DNA from: Chloroflexota bacterium
Lineage (GTDB): Bacteria; Chloroflexota; UBA6077; FW602-bin22; JACQUS01
Direction of reading: 5' to 3'
Length of the DNA stretch: 31,920 bases
Assembly (NCBI GenBank): GCA_016210125.1
Contig: JACQUS010000499.1
Location: 1-31,920, forward strand
Position 1 is the stretch's first letter, and each line of letters opens with the position of its first letter. The position numbers and the translations under genes are program-made. Under the pieces are notes generated by a model, which ran no database searches, was not told where the DNA came from, and was given only the letters and a program-made list of their open reading frames with translations. Below are positions 8,115 through 16,677 of this stretch, piece after piece.

Positions 8115-10001
8115 GTGGACGCCCGCGGATTGGCGGCGCGACTGAGGCGTGACGACCTGGCGATCGTGGCGCTCGGGGTGCTGCTCCCCGTAGCCGGCCT
8201 GCTTGTATCGAGCGGTATCGCCGAGGCGCTCATAGCCTTCGGGCGGAGCGACCTTGCGTTGCAGCTCATCGGGTCGGCCATCCACGACGCCATCTACCTG
8301 CAGATCGCGCGCGAGCAGTTAACGCACCTTGCGCTCTCGTACGACGGGCTCGCGCTGGCGCCTTGGGGGCTGGCGGCGCAGCTCGAAGGCACGGTCCTGG
8401 CCGAGACCGTGGTGGCATTCGGCACGAGCCTCGTCCTTCTGGCGCTTGGGCTCTGTGTCGCCAGCCAGCGGCCGCGGCTTCAGGGCCTGGCGGCCGTCAG
8501 GCTCGTGGCCCTGGTCGGCTACCACCTCACCGCGACCAACACGCTCCTGAACTACCGCCTGACCGTCGACAGCGCCGACAAGATGGGCCTCGCCGCGGCC
8601 GTCAGCAAGTTTGGCGGAAACGACGCGCGCGCTTACCAGCTCGTCGCCGGCACGCTGGAGGTCCTGTTCCCGGTCGGGCTGCTCGCGCTGGCACACGTGT
8701 ACGTGTTCGGCCGCTGGTGGCAGCGTGGCGCGCGCGGCACGACGCTCCCGTCGGCGGCGGCCGTCGCCGTGGCGGTGGCCATCGCCGTGCTCTCGCCGGC
8801 GGCCAGTGCGGGCCCGGCGGACGGCGGCGCTGCGCCGCCGATTGCCGCCGCTGGTCCGGCTCGGCAGCCGCTGCGGACCGGTGACGGCGGCGCCGCGATG
8901 CCGTCCGTCGATGCCGGCCGGGCGCAGCAGCAGGCGCAGACAGGTAACAGCCGCGCTGCGCCGGAGCCCCCGGGCGAGCGGCCGCTGCGGCCGCTGGTGT
9001 TCCATCCGACGGCGCCGACCCGCCCGCCGCGTGTCGAGCTGCGCTTGACCGACGAGGGCTGGCTGCTGCTGCGCGACAGTGAGCCTATGGTCATCAAGGG
9101 CATGGGCTACAGCACGGTCGTGCACGAGCGGAGCCGCGAGGGGCGCATGCGCAAGTGGGCCGAGGACTTCCGGGCCATCGCGGCGAGCGGCTTCAACACG
9201 GTCGTGGGCTGGGAGGACGAGCAGCACAGCCAGCCCTGGACGACCGAGGTGCTCGACCTGGCGCACCAGGCCGGGCTCGGCGTGATCTTGCCCTTCTACC
9301 TGCCGAGCAAGGCCGCTTACGCCCAGCCCATGGTGCGCGAGCGCTATCGCGCCGAGGTCGCTGCGTGGGTCCGGGCCTATCGTACGCACCCGGCGCTGCT
9401 GATGTGGGGACTCGGCAACGAGGTCCTGCACGGCATTGGGCTGGAGCGGCCGGCCGAGGCCGCAGCCTTCTCCGCCTTCTACTGGGAGCTGGCCGACCTG
9501 GTGCGCGAGCTCGATCCGCAGCACCCGGTGACCTACCGCGGCGGGGAAGAGTACTACATCGCCCCGCTCATCGCCGCCTACCGCGAGACCGGCGTCGAGC
9601 GTCCGTGGTTCGCCTACGGGGTGAACGTCTACAACGCCGGGCCGCGCCCGCGCCACTTCCGCCGCGTGCTGCACGAGCTGTGGCCAGCGCGCGCGTGGCC
9701 GGTGGCAGCGTACGTCTCGGAGTTCAATGCGCTGGGGCTCGACGAGCAGACGCGGCCGAAGACACTGGTCAAGATGTGGCGCATCATCCACGAGCGGCCT
9801 GGAGCGTTCCTCGGCGGCGCGGTGTACGTTTGGAGCACGGCCGGCCCGGAGGTCGCCGATCGCTCGCTGGGGCTCGTGGACGGACAGAACCGGCCCGTCG
9901 ACCGTGCGCTGGAGCTGCTCGGCGCGGAGCTGCGACGCGAGCGGCCGTCGCTGCGGCGGCCATCGCTTTACGGCCCAACGGTAGCGCGCGACGAGGGCTA
10001 G
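8115..10001 (+). CDS. Membrane-anchored glycoside hydrolase-like protein (GH2/GH5-type barrel)
   Basis: 628 residues in two parts. Residues 1 to about 235 carry about five hydrophobic segments (near 16-43, 95-118, 125-146, 178-200 and 215-233) with no recognised family. Residues about 236-300 are a Pro/Ala/Gly/Arg-rich linker. From about 305 there is a TIM-barrel hydrolase-like domain: a short strand LRDSEPMVIKGMGY, then ASGFNTVVGWED, GVILPFYLP, and MWGLGNEV with Glu436 as likely acid/base. Near the C-terminus YVSEFNALG carries Glu536 as likely nucleophile. This pair of glutamates is the clan GH-A arrangement. The polypeptide probably displays a hydrolase outside the membrane; the substrate cannot be told. 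The GTG at 8115 follows GAGGGACTGGG. The 3' end overlaps the convergent Rieske gene by 4 bases. Confidence 0.75.
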   Translation: MDARGLAARLRRDDLAIVALGVLLPVAGLLVSSGIAEALIAFGRSDLALQLIGSAIHDAIYLQIAREQLTHLALSYDGLALAPWGLAAQLEGTVLAETVVAFGTSLVLLALGLCVASQRPRLQGLAAVRLVALVGYHLTATNTLLNYRLTVDSADKMGLAAAVSKFGGNDARAYQLVAGTLEVLFPVGLLALAHVYVFGRWWQRGARGTTLPSAAAVAVAVAIAVLSPAASAGPADGGAAPPIAAAGPARQPLRTGDGGAAMPSVDAGRAQQQAQTGNSRAAPEPPGERPLRPLVFHPTAPTRPPRVELRLTDEGWLLLRDSEPMVIKGMGYSTVVHERSREGRMRKWAEDFRAIAASGFNTVVGWEDEQHSQPWTTEVLDLAHQAGLGVILPFYLPSKAAYAQPMVRERYRAEVAAWVRAYRTHPALLMWGLGNEVLHGIGLERPAEAAAFSAFYWELADLVRELDPQHPVTYRGGEEYYIAPLIAAYRETGVERPWFAYGVNVYNAGPRPRHFRRVLHELWPARAWPVAAYVSEFNALGLDEQTRPKTLVKMWRIIHERPGAFLGGAVYVWSTAGPEVADRSLGLVDGQNRPVDRALELLGAELRRERPSLRRPSLYGPTVARDEG

Positions 10002-10309
10002 GCCGGGGCGATCTTGATGTCGTCGCCTTCGACGAGCACGCGGTAAGCGGGCACCGGCTTGCTGGGCGGCCCCATCTCGACGTCGCCGGTGCGCACGCTG
10101 AACATGCCGCCGTGCCACGGGCAGACGATCGTCTCGCCGTCGAGCTCGCCCTCGCCCAAGGGACCGCCACGGTGCGTGCAGGTGCCGCCGATGGCCAGGT
10201 ACTCGCCGTTCACGTTCGCCAGCGCCACCGGCTGGCCGTCGCACTGCACCTCGATGACCGCGCCCGGCGGCACGTCGCCCGTCTTCGCGACGCTCACAAA
10301 TGTGGCCAT
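9998..10309 (-). CDS. Rieske [2Fe-2S] ferredoxin-like protein
   Basis: 103-residue single-domain Rieske protein. Cluster ligands are in CTHRGGPLG and CPWHGGMF, the standard C-x-H and C-x2-H pair about 19 residues apart. There is no membrane anchor or fused catalytic domain, so it resembles soluble ferredoxins of aromatic-ring dioxygenases or NirD-type small subunits and would carry electrons for an oxygenase or reductase. The ATG at 10309 follows GTGAGGTGAGG. No oxygenase gene is next to it; the divergent neighbour is an FAD oxidoreductase, which could be a redox partner but is not a ferredoxin reductase by family. Confidence 0.9.
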   Translation of the reverse strand: MATFVSVAKTGDVPPGAVIEVQCDGQPVALANVNGEYLAIGGTCTHRGGPLGEGELDGETIVCPWHGGMFSVRTGDVEMGPPSKPVPAYRVLVEGDDIKIAPA

Positions 10310-10373
10310 GCCTCACCTCACGCGCTGCTGCGCTGCCGTTGAGAAAAGTTTAGCATGCGGCGCGGACGGCGGT

Positions 10374-10450
10374 GTGCCCATCGACCGTGCCCATCGACCG
10401 TGCCCATCGACCATGCCCATTGACCATGCCCATTGACCATGCCCATTGAC
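10374..10450 (+). repeat. Six 13-bp iterons between divergent genes
   Basis: Six head-to-tail copies of RTGCCCATYGACC with no spacer: the first three read GTGCCCATCGACC and the last three ATGCCCATTGACC, the final copy lacking its last base. The array sits between the divergent Rieske gene and the FAD oxidoreductase gene, 65 bases from the former start and 98 from the latter. Its placement would suit an operator, but no regulator gene is nearby and a neutral minisatellite is equally possible. Confidence 0.9.
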
Positions 10451-10547
10451 ACGCCGTGTGGCTGCGCTACGCTGGGCAGCGCGGGTCCGGCGGGCGCGTG
10501 GCGCGGCCGCGCGCATGGGGGCCGACAGTAGCGCGATGGGGTGAGCG

Positions 10548-11747
10548 ATGGCCTGGCGCACGGCCGACGTGCTGATCGTCGGCGCCGGCATCCACGGCTG
10601 TAGCCTGGCGTTCCACCTGATGCGGCAAGGCGGGCGGCGGGTCCTGACGATCGACAAGCAGTATCTCGGCGCGGCGGCGACGGGCAAATCCAGCAGCCTG
10701 GTGCGCATGCACTATACTGACGATCCGGAGGCGCGCCTGGCGGTGCGCAGCTACCAGTACTTCCGCAACTGGGCGGAGGTTGTGGGCGGCGACTGCGGCT
10801 TCACGCAGACCGGCTTCCTGCGCCTGGTCAAGCCGGTGGACTACCCACACCTGCGCAAGAACGTCGACCGCCTTCAGTGTCTGGGGGTGAACACGCGCGT
10901 CGTCACGCGCGACGAGATCGCCGAGATCCAACCCGGGCTGAACACGGCCGACGTCGAGATCGCGGCCTACGAGCCGGAGTCCGGCTACGCCGAGGCCACG
11001 CTCTGCGCCGTCGAGTTCATGAACGCCGCGCGCGCGGCCGGCGCCGAGCTGCTGAGCGAGACGCGCGCCACGGCGGTGCGGGTGGCCGGCGGGCGCGTCG
11101 TCGGCGTCGCGACCCACCGCGGCGAAATTGCCGCGCCGACGGTCGTGGTGGTGGCCAGCGTCTGGACGCGCGAGCTGCTCCAGCCGCTGGGCGTCGAGCT
11201 GCCGCTCTACCCCGTGCGCCACCAAGTCGCCTTCCTGCTGCGGCCGCCGGCGCTGGCGCGCGGGCACGTCATGGCCATCGACGGCACGCTCGATATGTAC
11301 TTCCGCCCGCACGGCCCGGCGCTGACGCTCGTCGGCGCGCGCGAGGGCGAGGTCATCGACGATCCCGACCACTACGACGAGGGCGTGAGCGAGGAGTTCC
11401 TGCTGACCGTCGCCGAGAAGCTGTCGCACCGCTTCCCGCCGTTCGCGGAGGCCGGCTTCCAGCGCGGCATCGCCGGCTTCTACGACATGACGCCCGACTC
11501 GAAGCCCCTGCTGGGCGCGGTGCCGGGCTACGAGGGCCTCTACGTGGAGGCCGGCTTCAGCGGCACCGGCTTCAAGATCGCTCCGGCGGTCGGCGAGGCT
11601 ATGGCCGAGCTCATCACGAACGGTCGCGCGCAGACCGTCGACCTCACGCTGTTCCGCCTCACGCGTTTCGCAGAGGGTCAGCCCATCTACGGCCCCTACG
11701 AGTACCACGACTACATCTCCAAGCACGCGCAGCCGGCCGCGGGGTGA
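10548..11747 (+). CDS. FAD-dependent oxidoreductase of the DAO / sarcosine oxidase beta type
   Basis: 399 residues. The N-terminal Rossmann dinucleotide fold is VLIVGAGIHGCSLAFHL, followed by the acidic residue of LTIDK. The C-terminal family signature is GFYDMTPDSKPLLG and then YVEAGFSGTGFKIAPAVGE. Both fit the D-amino-acid oxidase superfamily, closest in style to sarcosine or dimethylglycine-oxidising enzymes and their stand-alone relatives. It would oxidise a secondary amine or amino acid using FAD; the exact substrate is open. The ATG at 10548 follows GGGGTGAG. It is followed in the same direction by pyruvate kinase after 45 bases, so the two may be cotranscribed. Confidence 0.85.
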   Translation: MAWRTADVLIVGAGIHGCSLAFHLMRQGGRRVLTIDKQYLGAAATGKSSSLVRMHYTDDPEARLAVRSYQYFRNWAEVVGGDCGFTQTGFLRLVKPVDYPHLRKNVDRLQCLGVNTRVVTRDEIAEIQPGLNTADVEIAAYEPESGYAEATLCAVEFMNAARAAGAELLSETRATAVRVAGGRVVGVATHRGEIAAPTVVVVASVWTRELLQPLGVELPLYPVRHQVAFLLRPPALARGHVMAIDGTLDMYFRPHGPALTLVGAREGEVIDDPDHYDEGVSEEFLLTVAEKLSHRFPPFAEAGFQRGIAGFYDMTPDSKPLLGAVPGYEGLYVEAGFSGTGFKIAPAVGEAMAELITNGRAQTVDLTLFRLTRFAEGQPIYGPYEYHDYISKHAQPAAG

Positions 11748-11792
11748 GCGCGGCCCGCTAGGCACAGCCTGGGCTTGCTTGGAGGGAGCGAG

Positions 11793-13304
11793 ATGGTGAC
11801 CGACGCGCTACGATCGGCGGCCGATGGCTCTCGCCGCCGCACCAAAATCGTCGCTACCATCGGCCCGGCCTCGCGCGACGAGGCGACGCTGGAGACGCTG
11901 CTGCGCGCGGGGGTCGACGTCGTGCGCCTGAACTTCTCGCACGGCAAGCCAGAGGAGCACAGCGAGACGTTTCACCGCGTCCGTCGCCTGGCCGACCGGA
12001 TCGGCCGCCCGGTGGCCATCCTGCAGGACCTCGCCGGGCCGAAAATCCGCACCGGGCGGCTCGAGGGCAACCAGCCGATCCTCCTGCGCCCGGCCGATCC
12101 GCTGGTCATCACCACCGAGCCGGTGCTCGGCCGGCCTGGGCTCATCTCGACCACGTACGCGGAGCTGGCGACCGACGTGCGACCCGGCGATCGCTTGCTG
12201 CTGGCCGACGGCGAGATGCAGCTCGAGGTCCTCGCGACCGACGGCCGCACCGTCCAAACGCGGGTCATCGACGGCGGCGTGCTCGGCGAGCAGCAGGGCA
12301 TCAACCTGCCCGGCGTGACACTCAGCGTGCCGGCGCTCACCGAGAAGGACATGAGCGACATCGCCTTCGGGGTGAAGCTCGGCGTCGACTTTATCGCCCT
12401 GAGCTTCGTGCAGTCGGCGGCCAACGTGCGCGTCGCTCGCCGCGTCGTCCGCGAGTGCGGCGGGCGCACGCCGCTCATCGCCAAGCTGGAGAAGCCGCAG
12501 GCCATCGACGACCTGCCGGCCATCCTCGCCGTCGCCGACGGCGTGATGGTCGCGCGCGGCGACCTCGGCGTCGAGCTGCCACCGGAGCGTGTCCCGCCGC
12601 TGCAGAAGCGCATCATCGCCGACGCCAACGCCGCCGGCATCCCGGTCATCACGGCGACGCAGATGCTGGAGTCGATGGTCACGCAGCCGCGACCGACCCG
12701 CGCCGAGGCCTCGGACGTCGCCAACGCCATCCTCGATGGCACCGACGCTGTCATGCTCTCCGCGGAGACGGCCGTCGGCAAATACCCCGTCGAGGCCGTG
12801 CAGACGATGGCGCGCATCGCGCTTGAGGCCGAGGCCCTGCTGCTCCAGGCACCTCGCCCTCCGCGTGCCCGCGCGCGGCACGTGGCCACCACCCACGCCC
12901 ACGCCATCGCCGAGGCCGCCTGCCACCTGGCCGAGGACCTGCACGCGCGGGCCATCGCCGTGCTGGCCGGCGGCGGCGGCTCGACGCGACTGGTCTCGCG
13001 CGCGCGGCCATCGGCGCCCATCATCTCCTGCACCGACGACGAGGGCGTCTTTCGGCGGCTGACCCTGCTCTGGGGGGTCGAGCCGCTGCTCTGCCCCTTC
13101 AGCCCCGACCTCGACGCCACGATCGCCCGCGTCGAGCAAGAGCTGGTGCAGCGCCAGGTCGCCGCGCCTGGCGACCTCATCGTCGTCGTCGGCTCGTCGC
13201 CGGTGCTCGAGCGCGGGCGGACGAACTTCGTCAAAGTGCACCGCATCAGCGGCGGCCGCCCGGCGCGCGGCGTGGCGGACTGGAGGAGGAAAGAGGATGG
13301 CTGA
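11793..13304 (+). CDS. pyk: Pyruvate kinase
   Basis: Last glycolytic step: phosphoenolpyruvate plus ADP to pyruvate plus ATP. 503 residues with the full set of signatures: KIVATIGPAS, RLNFSHG, DLAGPKIRTG, the metal and lysine segment IAKLEKPQA, VARGDLGVELP, TATQMLESM and ASDVANAILDGTDAVMLSAE. The C-terminal regulatory domain runs from about residue 350, with HAHAIAEAACHLAEDL, VLAGGGGSTRLVSRARP and a closing NFVKVHRI. The ATG at 11793 is chosen because GGAGGG lies 7 bases upstream; an in-frame TTG at 11775 is unlikely. The stop lies 8 bases inside the following SDR gene, so the two are translationally close. The length and C-terminal domain are normal, so it should be active. Confidence 0.97.
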   Translation: MVTDALRSAADGSRRRTKIVATIGPASRDEATLETLLRAGVDVVRLNFSHGKPEEHSETFHRVRRLADRIGRPVAILQDLAGPKIRTGRLEGNQPILLRPADPLVITTEPVLGRPGLISTTYAELATDVRPGDRLLLADGEMQLEVLATDGRTVQTRVIDGGVLGEQQGINLPGVTLSVPALTEKDMSDIAFGVKLGVDFIALSFVQSAANVRVARRVVRECGGRTPLIAKLEKPQAIDDLPAILAVADGVMVARGDLGVELPPERVPPLQKRIIADANAAGIPVITATQMLESMVTQPRPTRAEASDVANAILDGTDAVMLSAETAVGKYPVEAVQTMARIALEAEALLLQAPRPPRARARHVATTHAHAIAEAACHLAEDLHARAIAVLAGGGGSTRLVSRARPSAPIISCTDDEGVFRRLTLLWGVEPLLCPFSPDLDATIARVEQELVQRQVAAPGDLIVVVGSSPVLERGRTNFVKVHRISGGRPARGVADWRRKEDG

Positions 13305-14079
13305 CACGGGAGTCCTGGTCGGCAAGGTCGCCCTGGTCACGGGCGCCGGAAGAGGGATCGGCCGCGCCATCGCGCTGGCGTTGGCCCACGCCGGCGCTGA
13401 CGTTGCCGCCAGCGACATCAACGCGCAGACGGCCGAGGACACGGCGGCCGAGGTGCGCGGGCTGGGCCAGCGTGCGCTTGCCCTGGCGGGCGACGTGGCC
13501 GGCAAGAGCGACGTTCAGCACTGGGTGGATGAGACCGTGGCGCGACTTGGCCAGCTCGACGTCTTGGTGAGCAATGCCGGCTGGCGACCGCGCCACCCGT
13601 TCCTGGAGTTCCCCGAAGACGTCTGGGACCGCATTATGGCCGTCTGCCTGAAGGGCGTGTTCCTGTGCGGGCAGGCCGCAGCGCGGGAGATGGTCAAGCG
13701 CGGCGGCGGGCGGATCATCAACATCTCGTCGGTGGTGGCCGACCGCGCCTTCGTCAACACGGCAGCGTACTCGGCGGCCAAGGGCGGAATCAACGCCCTG
13801 ACCTACGTGATGGCCACCGAGCTGGCGCCATACGGCGTGACCGTGAACGCCATCGCGCCCGGCCTGGTGATGACGCCGCACCAGGCGGAGCACACCAGCC
13901 CGGAGGCCTGGCGGCAGCGCCTTCGCCGCACGCCACTCGGGCGGGCTGCCCAACCGGACGAGGTCGCCCCGCTCGCGGTCTACCTGGCGTCGGACGCGGC
14001 GGCTTGGGTGACCGGCTCGGTCTTTCGCATCGATGGCGGCTTCAGCGCCGGCGGCGTGTTTCCGGAGCCCACGCTGTAG
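13297..14079 (+). CDS. SDR-family oxidoreductase (3-oxoacyl-ACP reductase-like)
   Basis: 260-residue classical short-chain dehydrogenase. Cofactor site TGAGRGIG; an Asp at the end of strand 2 (AASDIN), which favours NAD; NAG motif VSNAGW; catalytic Ser in IISS-type INISSVV; Tyr and Lys in YSAAKGG; and a C-terminal GSVFRIDGGFS. The substrate cannot be read from the sequence. The ATG at 13297 follows GGAGGAAAGAGG and overlaps the pyruvate kinase stop by 8 bases, so coexpression is likely. Confidence 0.9.
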   Translation: MADTGVLVGKVALVTGAGRGIGRAIALALAHAGADVAASDINAQTAEDTAAEVRGLGQRALALAGDVAGKSDVQHWVDETVARLGQLDVLVSNAGWRPRHPFLEFPEDVWDRIMAVCLKGVFLCGQAAAREMVKRGGGRIINISSVVADRAFVNTAAYSAAKGGINALTYVMATELAPYGVTVNAIAPGLVMTPHQAEHTSPEAWRQRLRRTPLGRAAQPDEVAPLAVYLASDAAAWVTGSVFRIDGGFSAGGVFPEPTL

Positions 14080-14117
14080 CTGCTCCCCTCGGGACACACT
14101 GTATCGCAGGGCCAAGA

Positions 14118-14197
14118 TGGGGGAGTCCAGAGGTCGCCCAGGCGACCTCTGGCGGGGTTTGGGGCGTCCCCAATAATCCGGGGAGGGGGTGGGGCGC
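14118..14197 (+). repeat. Dispersed GC-rich hairpin repeat, copy 3
   Basis: Fills the gap between convergent SDR genes. It starts GGGGGAGTCCAGAGG and has a hairpin of CCAGAGGTCGCC against GGCGACCTCTGG. It ends in GGGGAGGGGGTGGGGCGC, after an inserted GGGGCGTCCCCAATAATCC. Its position between two converging stops would let the hairpin serve as a terminator. Confidence 0.75.
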
Positions 14198-14198
14198 A

Positions 14199-14999
14199 TC
14201 AGCGCATCACGGCCCCACCGTCGACGTGCAGCGCCTGGCCGGTCATGTTGCGCGCGCGGTCGGACGCCAGGAAGCTCACGGCCCAGCCGATGTCCTCGGG
14301 CGTCGTGTCACGCCCGAGCGGGCAGCGCTTGCGCATGCGCTCCTCGAAGATGCTGCGCGGGCTGGCGGCCTGCTCGCCCTTGACCTCGTACCGCCAATTC
14401 GAGATGTCGATCTGCATCTGCGTCCAGACCATGGCCGGGCAGACGCAGTTCACGTTGATGTCGTACGGCGCGAGTTGGAGCGCCAGGCACTGCGTATACA
14501 TCAGCAGGCCGGCCTTCGAGGCGTGGTAGTGCGGGCTCAGCGGCGAGGCCTCGCGCGAGGCGCTCGACCCAATGTTGACGATCTTCCCCGCGCGCCGGCC
14601 GATCATGTGCGGCGCGACGGCCTCGGAGCAGAACACCGTGCCGCGCACGTTGACCTGGAAGGTCGCGTCCCAATCGGCCGATCGCCAGCGCTCCTCGCGC
14701 TGCCAGCCCGCTGCGCCGTACACCCCGGCGTTGTTGACGAGGATATCGATCTTGCCGAACTCGGCGAGCACGCGGTCGACCATGGCCTGGAGTGAGCGCT
14801 GGTCGATCAGGTCGCAGCGCACCGCGAGCGCCTTGCGGCCGAGCGCGGCGATCTCGCCGGCCGTCTCGCGGGCGCGCGGCTCGTCGACGTCGGCGATGGC
14901 GATGTCGGCGCCGTCCTGCGCGAGGACCAGGGCGATGCCGCGCCCGATGCCCTGCGCCGCGCCGGTGACGATGGCCGTCTTGCCCAATAGCTGGGTCAT
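14199..14999 (-). CDS. SDR-family oxidoreductase
   Basis: 266-residue short-chain dehydrogenase with TGAAQGIG, Asp-ending strand 2 (AIADVD, so NAD-preferring), NNAGVYG, a catalytic serine in NIGSSAS, Tyr and Lys in YHASKAG, and a closing TGQALHVDGG. An insert of about 15 residues around WRYEVKGEQAASPRS, after the catalytic Lys, is longer than in the neighbour at 13297 and probably shapes the substrate lid. The start at 14999 is chosen over 15035 because AGGAGG lies 8 bases upstream. It is downstream of the OLD-like ATPase in the same direction, 36 bases from its stop. Confidence 0.9.
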   Translation of the reverse strand: MTQLLGKTAIVTGAAQGIGRGIALVLAQDGADIAIADVDEPRARETAGEIAALGRKALAVRCDLIDQRSLQAMVDRVLAEFGKIDILVNNAGVYGAAGWQREERWRSADWDATFQVNVRGTVFCSEAVAPHMIGRRAGKIVNIGSSASREASPLSPHYHASKAGLLMYTQCLALQLAPYDINVNCVCPAMVWTQMQIDISNWRYEVKGEQAASPRSIFEERMRKRCPLGRDTTPEDIGWAVSFLASDRARNMTGQALHVDGGAVMR

Positions 15000-15035
15000 G
15001 CTGGTGACCTCCTCTTTCGCGGCTGTAGGTGCCAT

Positions 15036-16655
15036 TCAGGGCTCAGTTGGCAGCGCACTAGACAGTGCCTCTCTGATACGAGCGATCACCGCATCGGCCA
15101 ACTCCTTTGGGATCTCCGCCATTTCCTGAGCCACACGGCCCTTCAGATGAGCGCCGTCGTTCCGCTCCGCACGTTCCACCAGGAGCGCCCATTTGGTCTT
15201 AGCGTTCCCTTGGCTTCCGTCCAAAACGTCAGCAATCGTGCTCTCGTCTAGGCGAAGCGCCTTTTGCAGCGCTGCGCTGTCCAACAGGAGATATGCCGTG
15301 ATGTCCGGCTCGATGGTCACGTAGTACTCGTTCTCGTCGAACCATGAGGGCAGGTCATCTGGCAGAGTCGCACTATGATCGAGGAGCAATAGGAAGGGCT
15401 TGTGTGGTGACACGCCGAACCGGTTGAATGTCTTCACTGCCCGTGCCGTATTGATGACACCAGCGCCGCCCCTGCCGTATATGGTGACGTTAGGTTCCAG
15501 GCCACACCGTCTCAACCAGAAGTTCCAAACCGCTTTGTCGTCCGGCCCCTCAACAAACAGCAAGAAATCGCGCACTTCCCCTCCAACGATTCTTCTTACG
15601 TCCCACCATTCCTTGATGATCTTGCCTATCTCGCGGTTCTCATACGGCTGGATCTGGGGGGAGCTCCTCGAAACTACGTACGCTCTTTTCCATGGCGAGC
15701 AATCGATTACATCTAGCGAGTGCGTACAAACAACGATCTGCTTCTCGTATTCTTGAGCCTCCTCGAGTGCGAATTCCATCAATCGTCTTTGGGCGAGGGG
15801 ATGCAGATTGCACTCCGGCTCTTCGATGAAGATGACCGAACGTGCAGGGCACGCAACGATGAGGGAGACCAGGAACACGACTTGCTTGGTGCCGGTTGCG
15901 ACGTGTCGCCAAGGAGTCTGCCCGGCCTCCTCCTCACGAACGGACAGATCGGCTACACGTTCGTTAGCCCGAAGGGCTGTCAGTACCTGCTGAAGTCGGC
16001 TCTCAGGCAGGATATTGCACATAGCCTGGAGCGCACGAGCCCAAACATCCGGCTCGCGGGTTTGAAGCGACGCTACGAACGCTAAGAGGTTCTTGCCGTC
16101 CGGCGCTAGAATTTCGGCTCCGTAAAGCTGGCTGCTTTCTTCAAACGAGCGCAGGGGCCCTCCGAAGCGCCAGCCGCGGCTGAGGTCTAGGTCTTCGCCT
16201 GCGCGGCCATAGGTTGTGGCGATTTCACGCTCTGCGGCGAGGATTATGCCGGCGCGCTCCGCCACTATGAGCCGGGCTCTCGTTTCGGTTGCCCCACGAG
16301 ATGATCGTTCAGATTCCAAGTGCAGTTGGGGCGTCCATTTGTCGCAAATGCCGTTGCCGTATTGTTTCGACGCGGGCTTGATCTCTCGGAGTGTCGTGGC
16401 AAACGTGAATTCGCATGTGATTCCGCAATCCTCTGCACCTCTGCTGACACAAGTCTCGTAGCCTCCCCGGTCGACGAGGCGGTCATTCCAGTCCCCCCCT
16501 GGGAATCCGTCCGCAGCCCAGCGCGCAGCATCCACGAGCGTGGACTTACCCGAGCCGTTCGGCCCAAGGAGAAGGTACACGCCGGGTCCGTCGAACTCGA
16601 CCTCGGCGTCTCGCAGGGCACGGTAGTTCTGAACCTTAACCTTCTTGAGCAGCAC
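15036..16655 (-). CDS. OLD-like AAA ATPase with TOPRIM-like C-terminal domain
   Basis: 539 residues. The N-terminal half is an SMC/RecF-type ATPase: RALRDAEVEF, Walker A GPNGSGKST at 31-39, a short GTKQ signature near 255, Walker B VIFIEEPECNLHP at about 274-286, and the H-loop CTHS near 310. The C-terminal half resembles the TOPRIM nuclease domain of OLD proteins: FVEGPDDKAV with Glu369, GRGGAG, and a strand LLLLDHSAT at 422-430. In OLD nucleases that last strand normally carries DxD; here it reads D-H-S, so nuclease activity is uncertain. Base composition is visibly lower in GC than all neighbours, with more A/T at third positions, which suggests transfer. No UvrD-like helicase follows, so this is not a Gabija pair. 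A role in phage defence or DNA repair is inferred only. GTG start at 16655. Confidence 0.8.
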   Translation of the reverse strand: MLLKKVKVQNYRALRDAEVEFDGPGVYLLLGPNGSGKSTLVDAARWAADGFPGGDWNDRLVDRGGYETCVSRGAEDCGITCEFTFATTLREIKPASKQYGNGICDKWTPQLHLESERSSRGATETRARLIVAERAGIILAAEREIATTYGRAGEDLDLSRGWRFGGPLRSFEESSQLYGAEILAPDGKNLLAFVASLQTREPDVWARALQAMCNILPESRLQQVLTALRANERVADLSVREEEAGQTPWRHVATGTKQVVFLVSLIVACPARSVIFIEEPECNLHPLAQRRLMEFALEEAQEYEKQIVVCTHSLDVIDCSPWKRAYVVSRSSPQIQPYENREIGKIIKEWWDVRRIVGGEVRDFLLFVEGPDDKAVWNFWLRRCGLEPNVTIYGRGGAGVINTARAVKTFNRFGVSPHKPFLLLLDHSATLPDDLPSWFDENEYYVTIEPDITAYLLLDSAALQKALRLDESTIADVLDGSQGNAKTKWALLVERAERNDGAHLKGRVAQEMAEIPKELADAVIARIREALSSALPTEP

Positions 16656-16677
16656 GCCTCAGTCCCGGTGAATACGA

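Noticed and set aside
8319..10316. 665-codon minus-strand frame opposite the membrane hydrolase gene
   Set aside because: Arg/Ala-rich shadow translation; the plus strand has transmembrane segments and catalytic glutamates, and the end overlaps a convincing Rieske gene in another frame.
10374..10450. CRISPR array
   Set aside because: The 13-bp units are contiguous with no spacers and no cas genes are nearby.
10467..11765. 432-codon minus-strand frame opposite the FAD oxidoreductase
   Set aside because: No motif; the opposite frame has the full dinucleotide-binding and C-terminal signatures.
11808..13505. 565-codon minus-strand frame opposite pyruvate kinase
   Set aside because: The plus strand is an unmistakable pyruvate kinase with all signatures; the antisense frame is a by-product of GC-rich codon use.
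15036..16655. Gabija system (GajA plus GajB)
   Set aside because: No UvrD-like helicase lies on either side; the neighbours are an SDR and a metallo-hydrolase.
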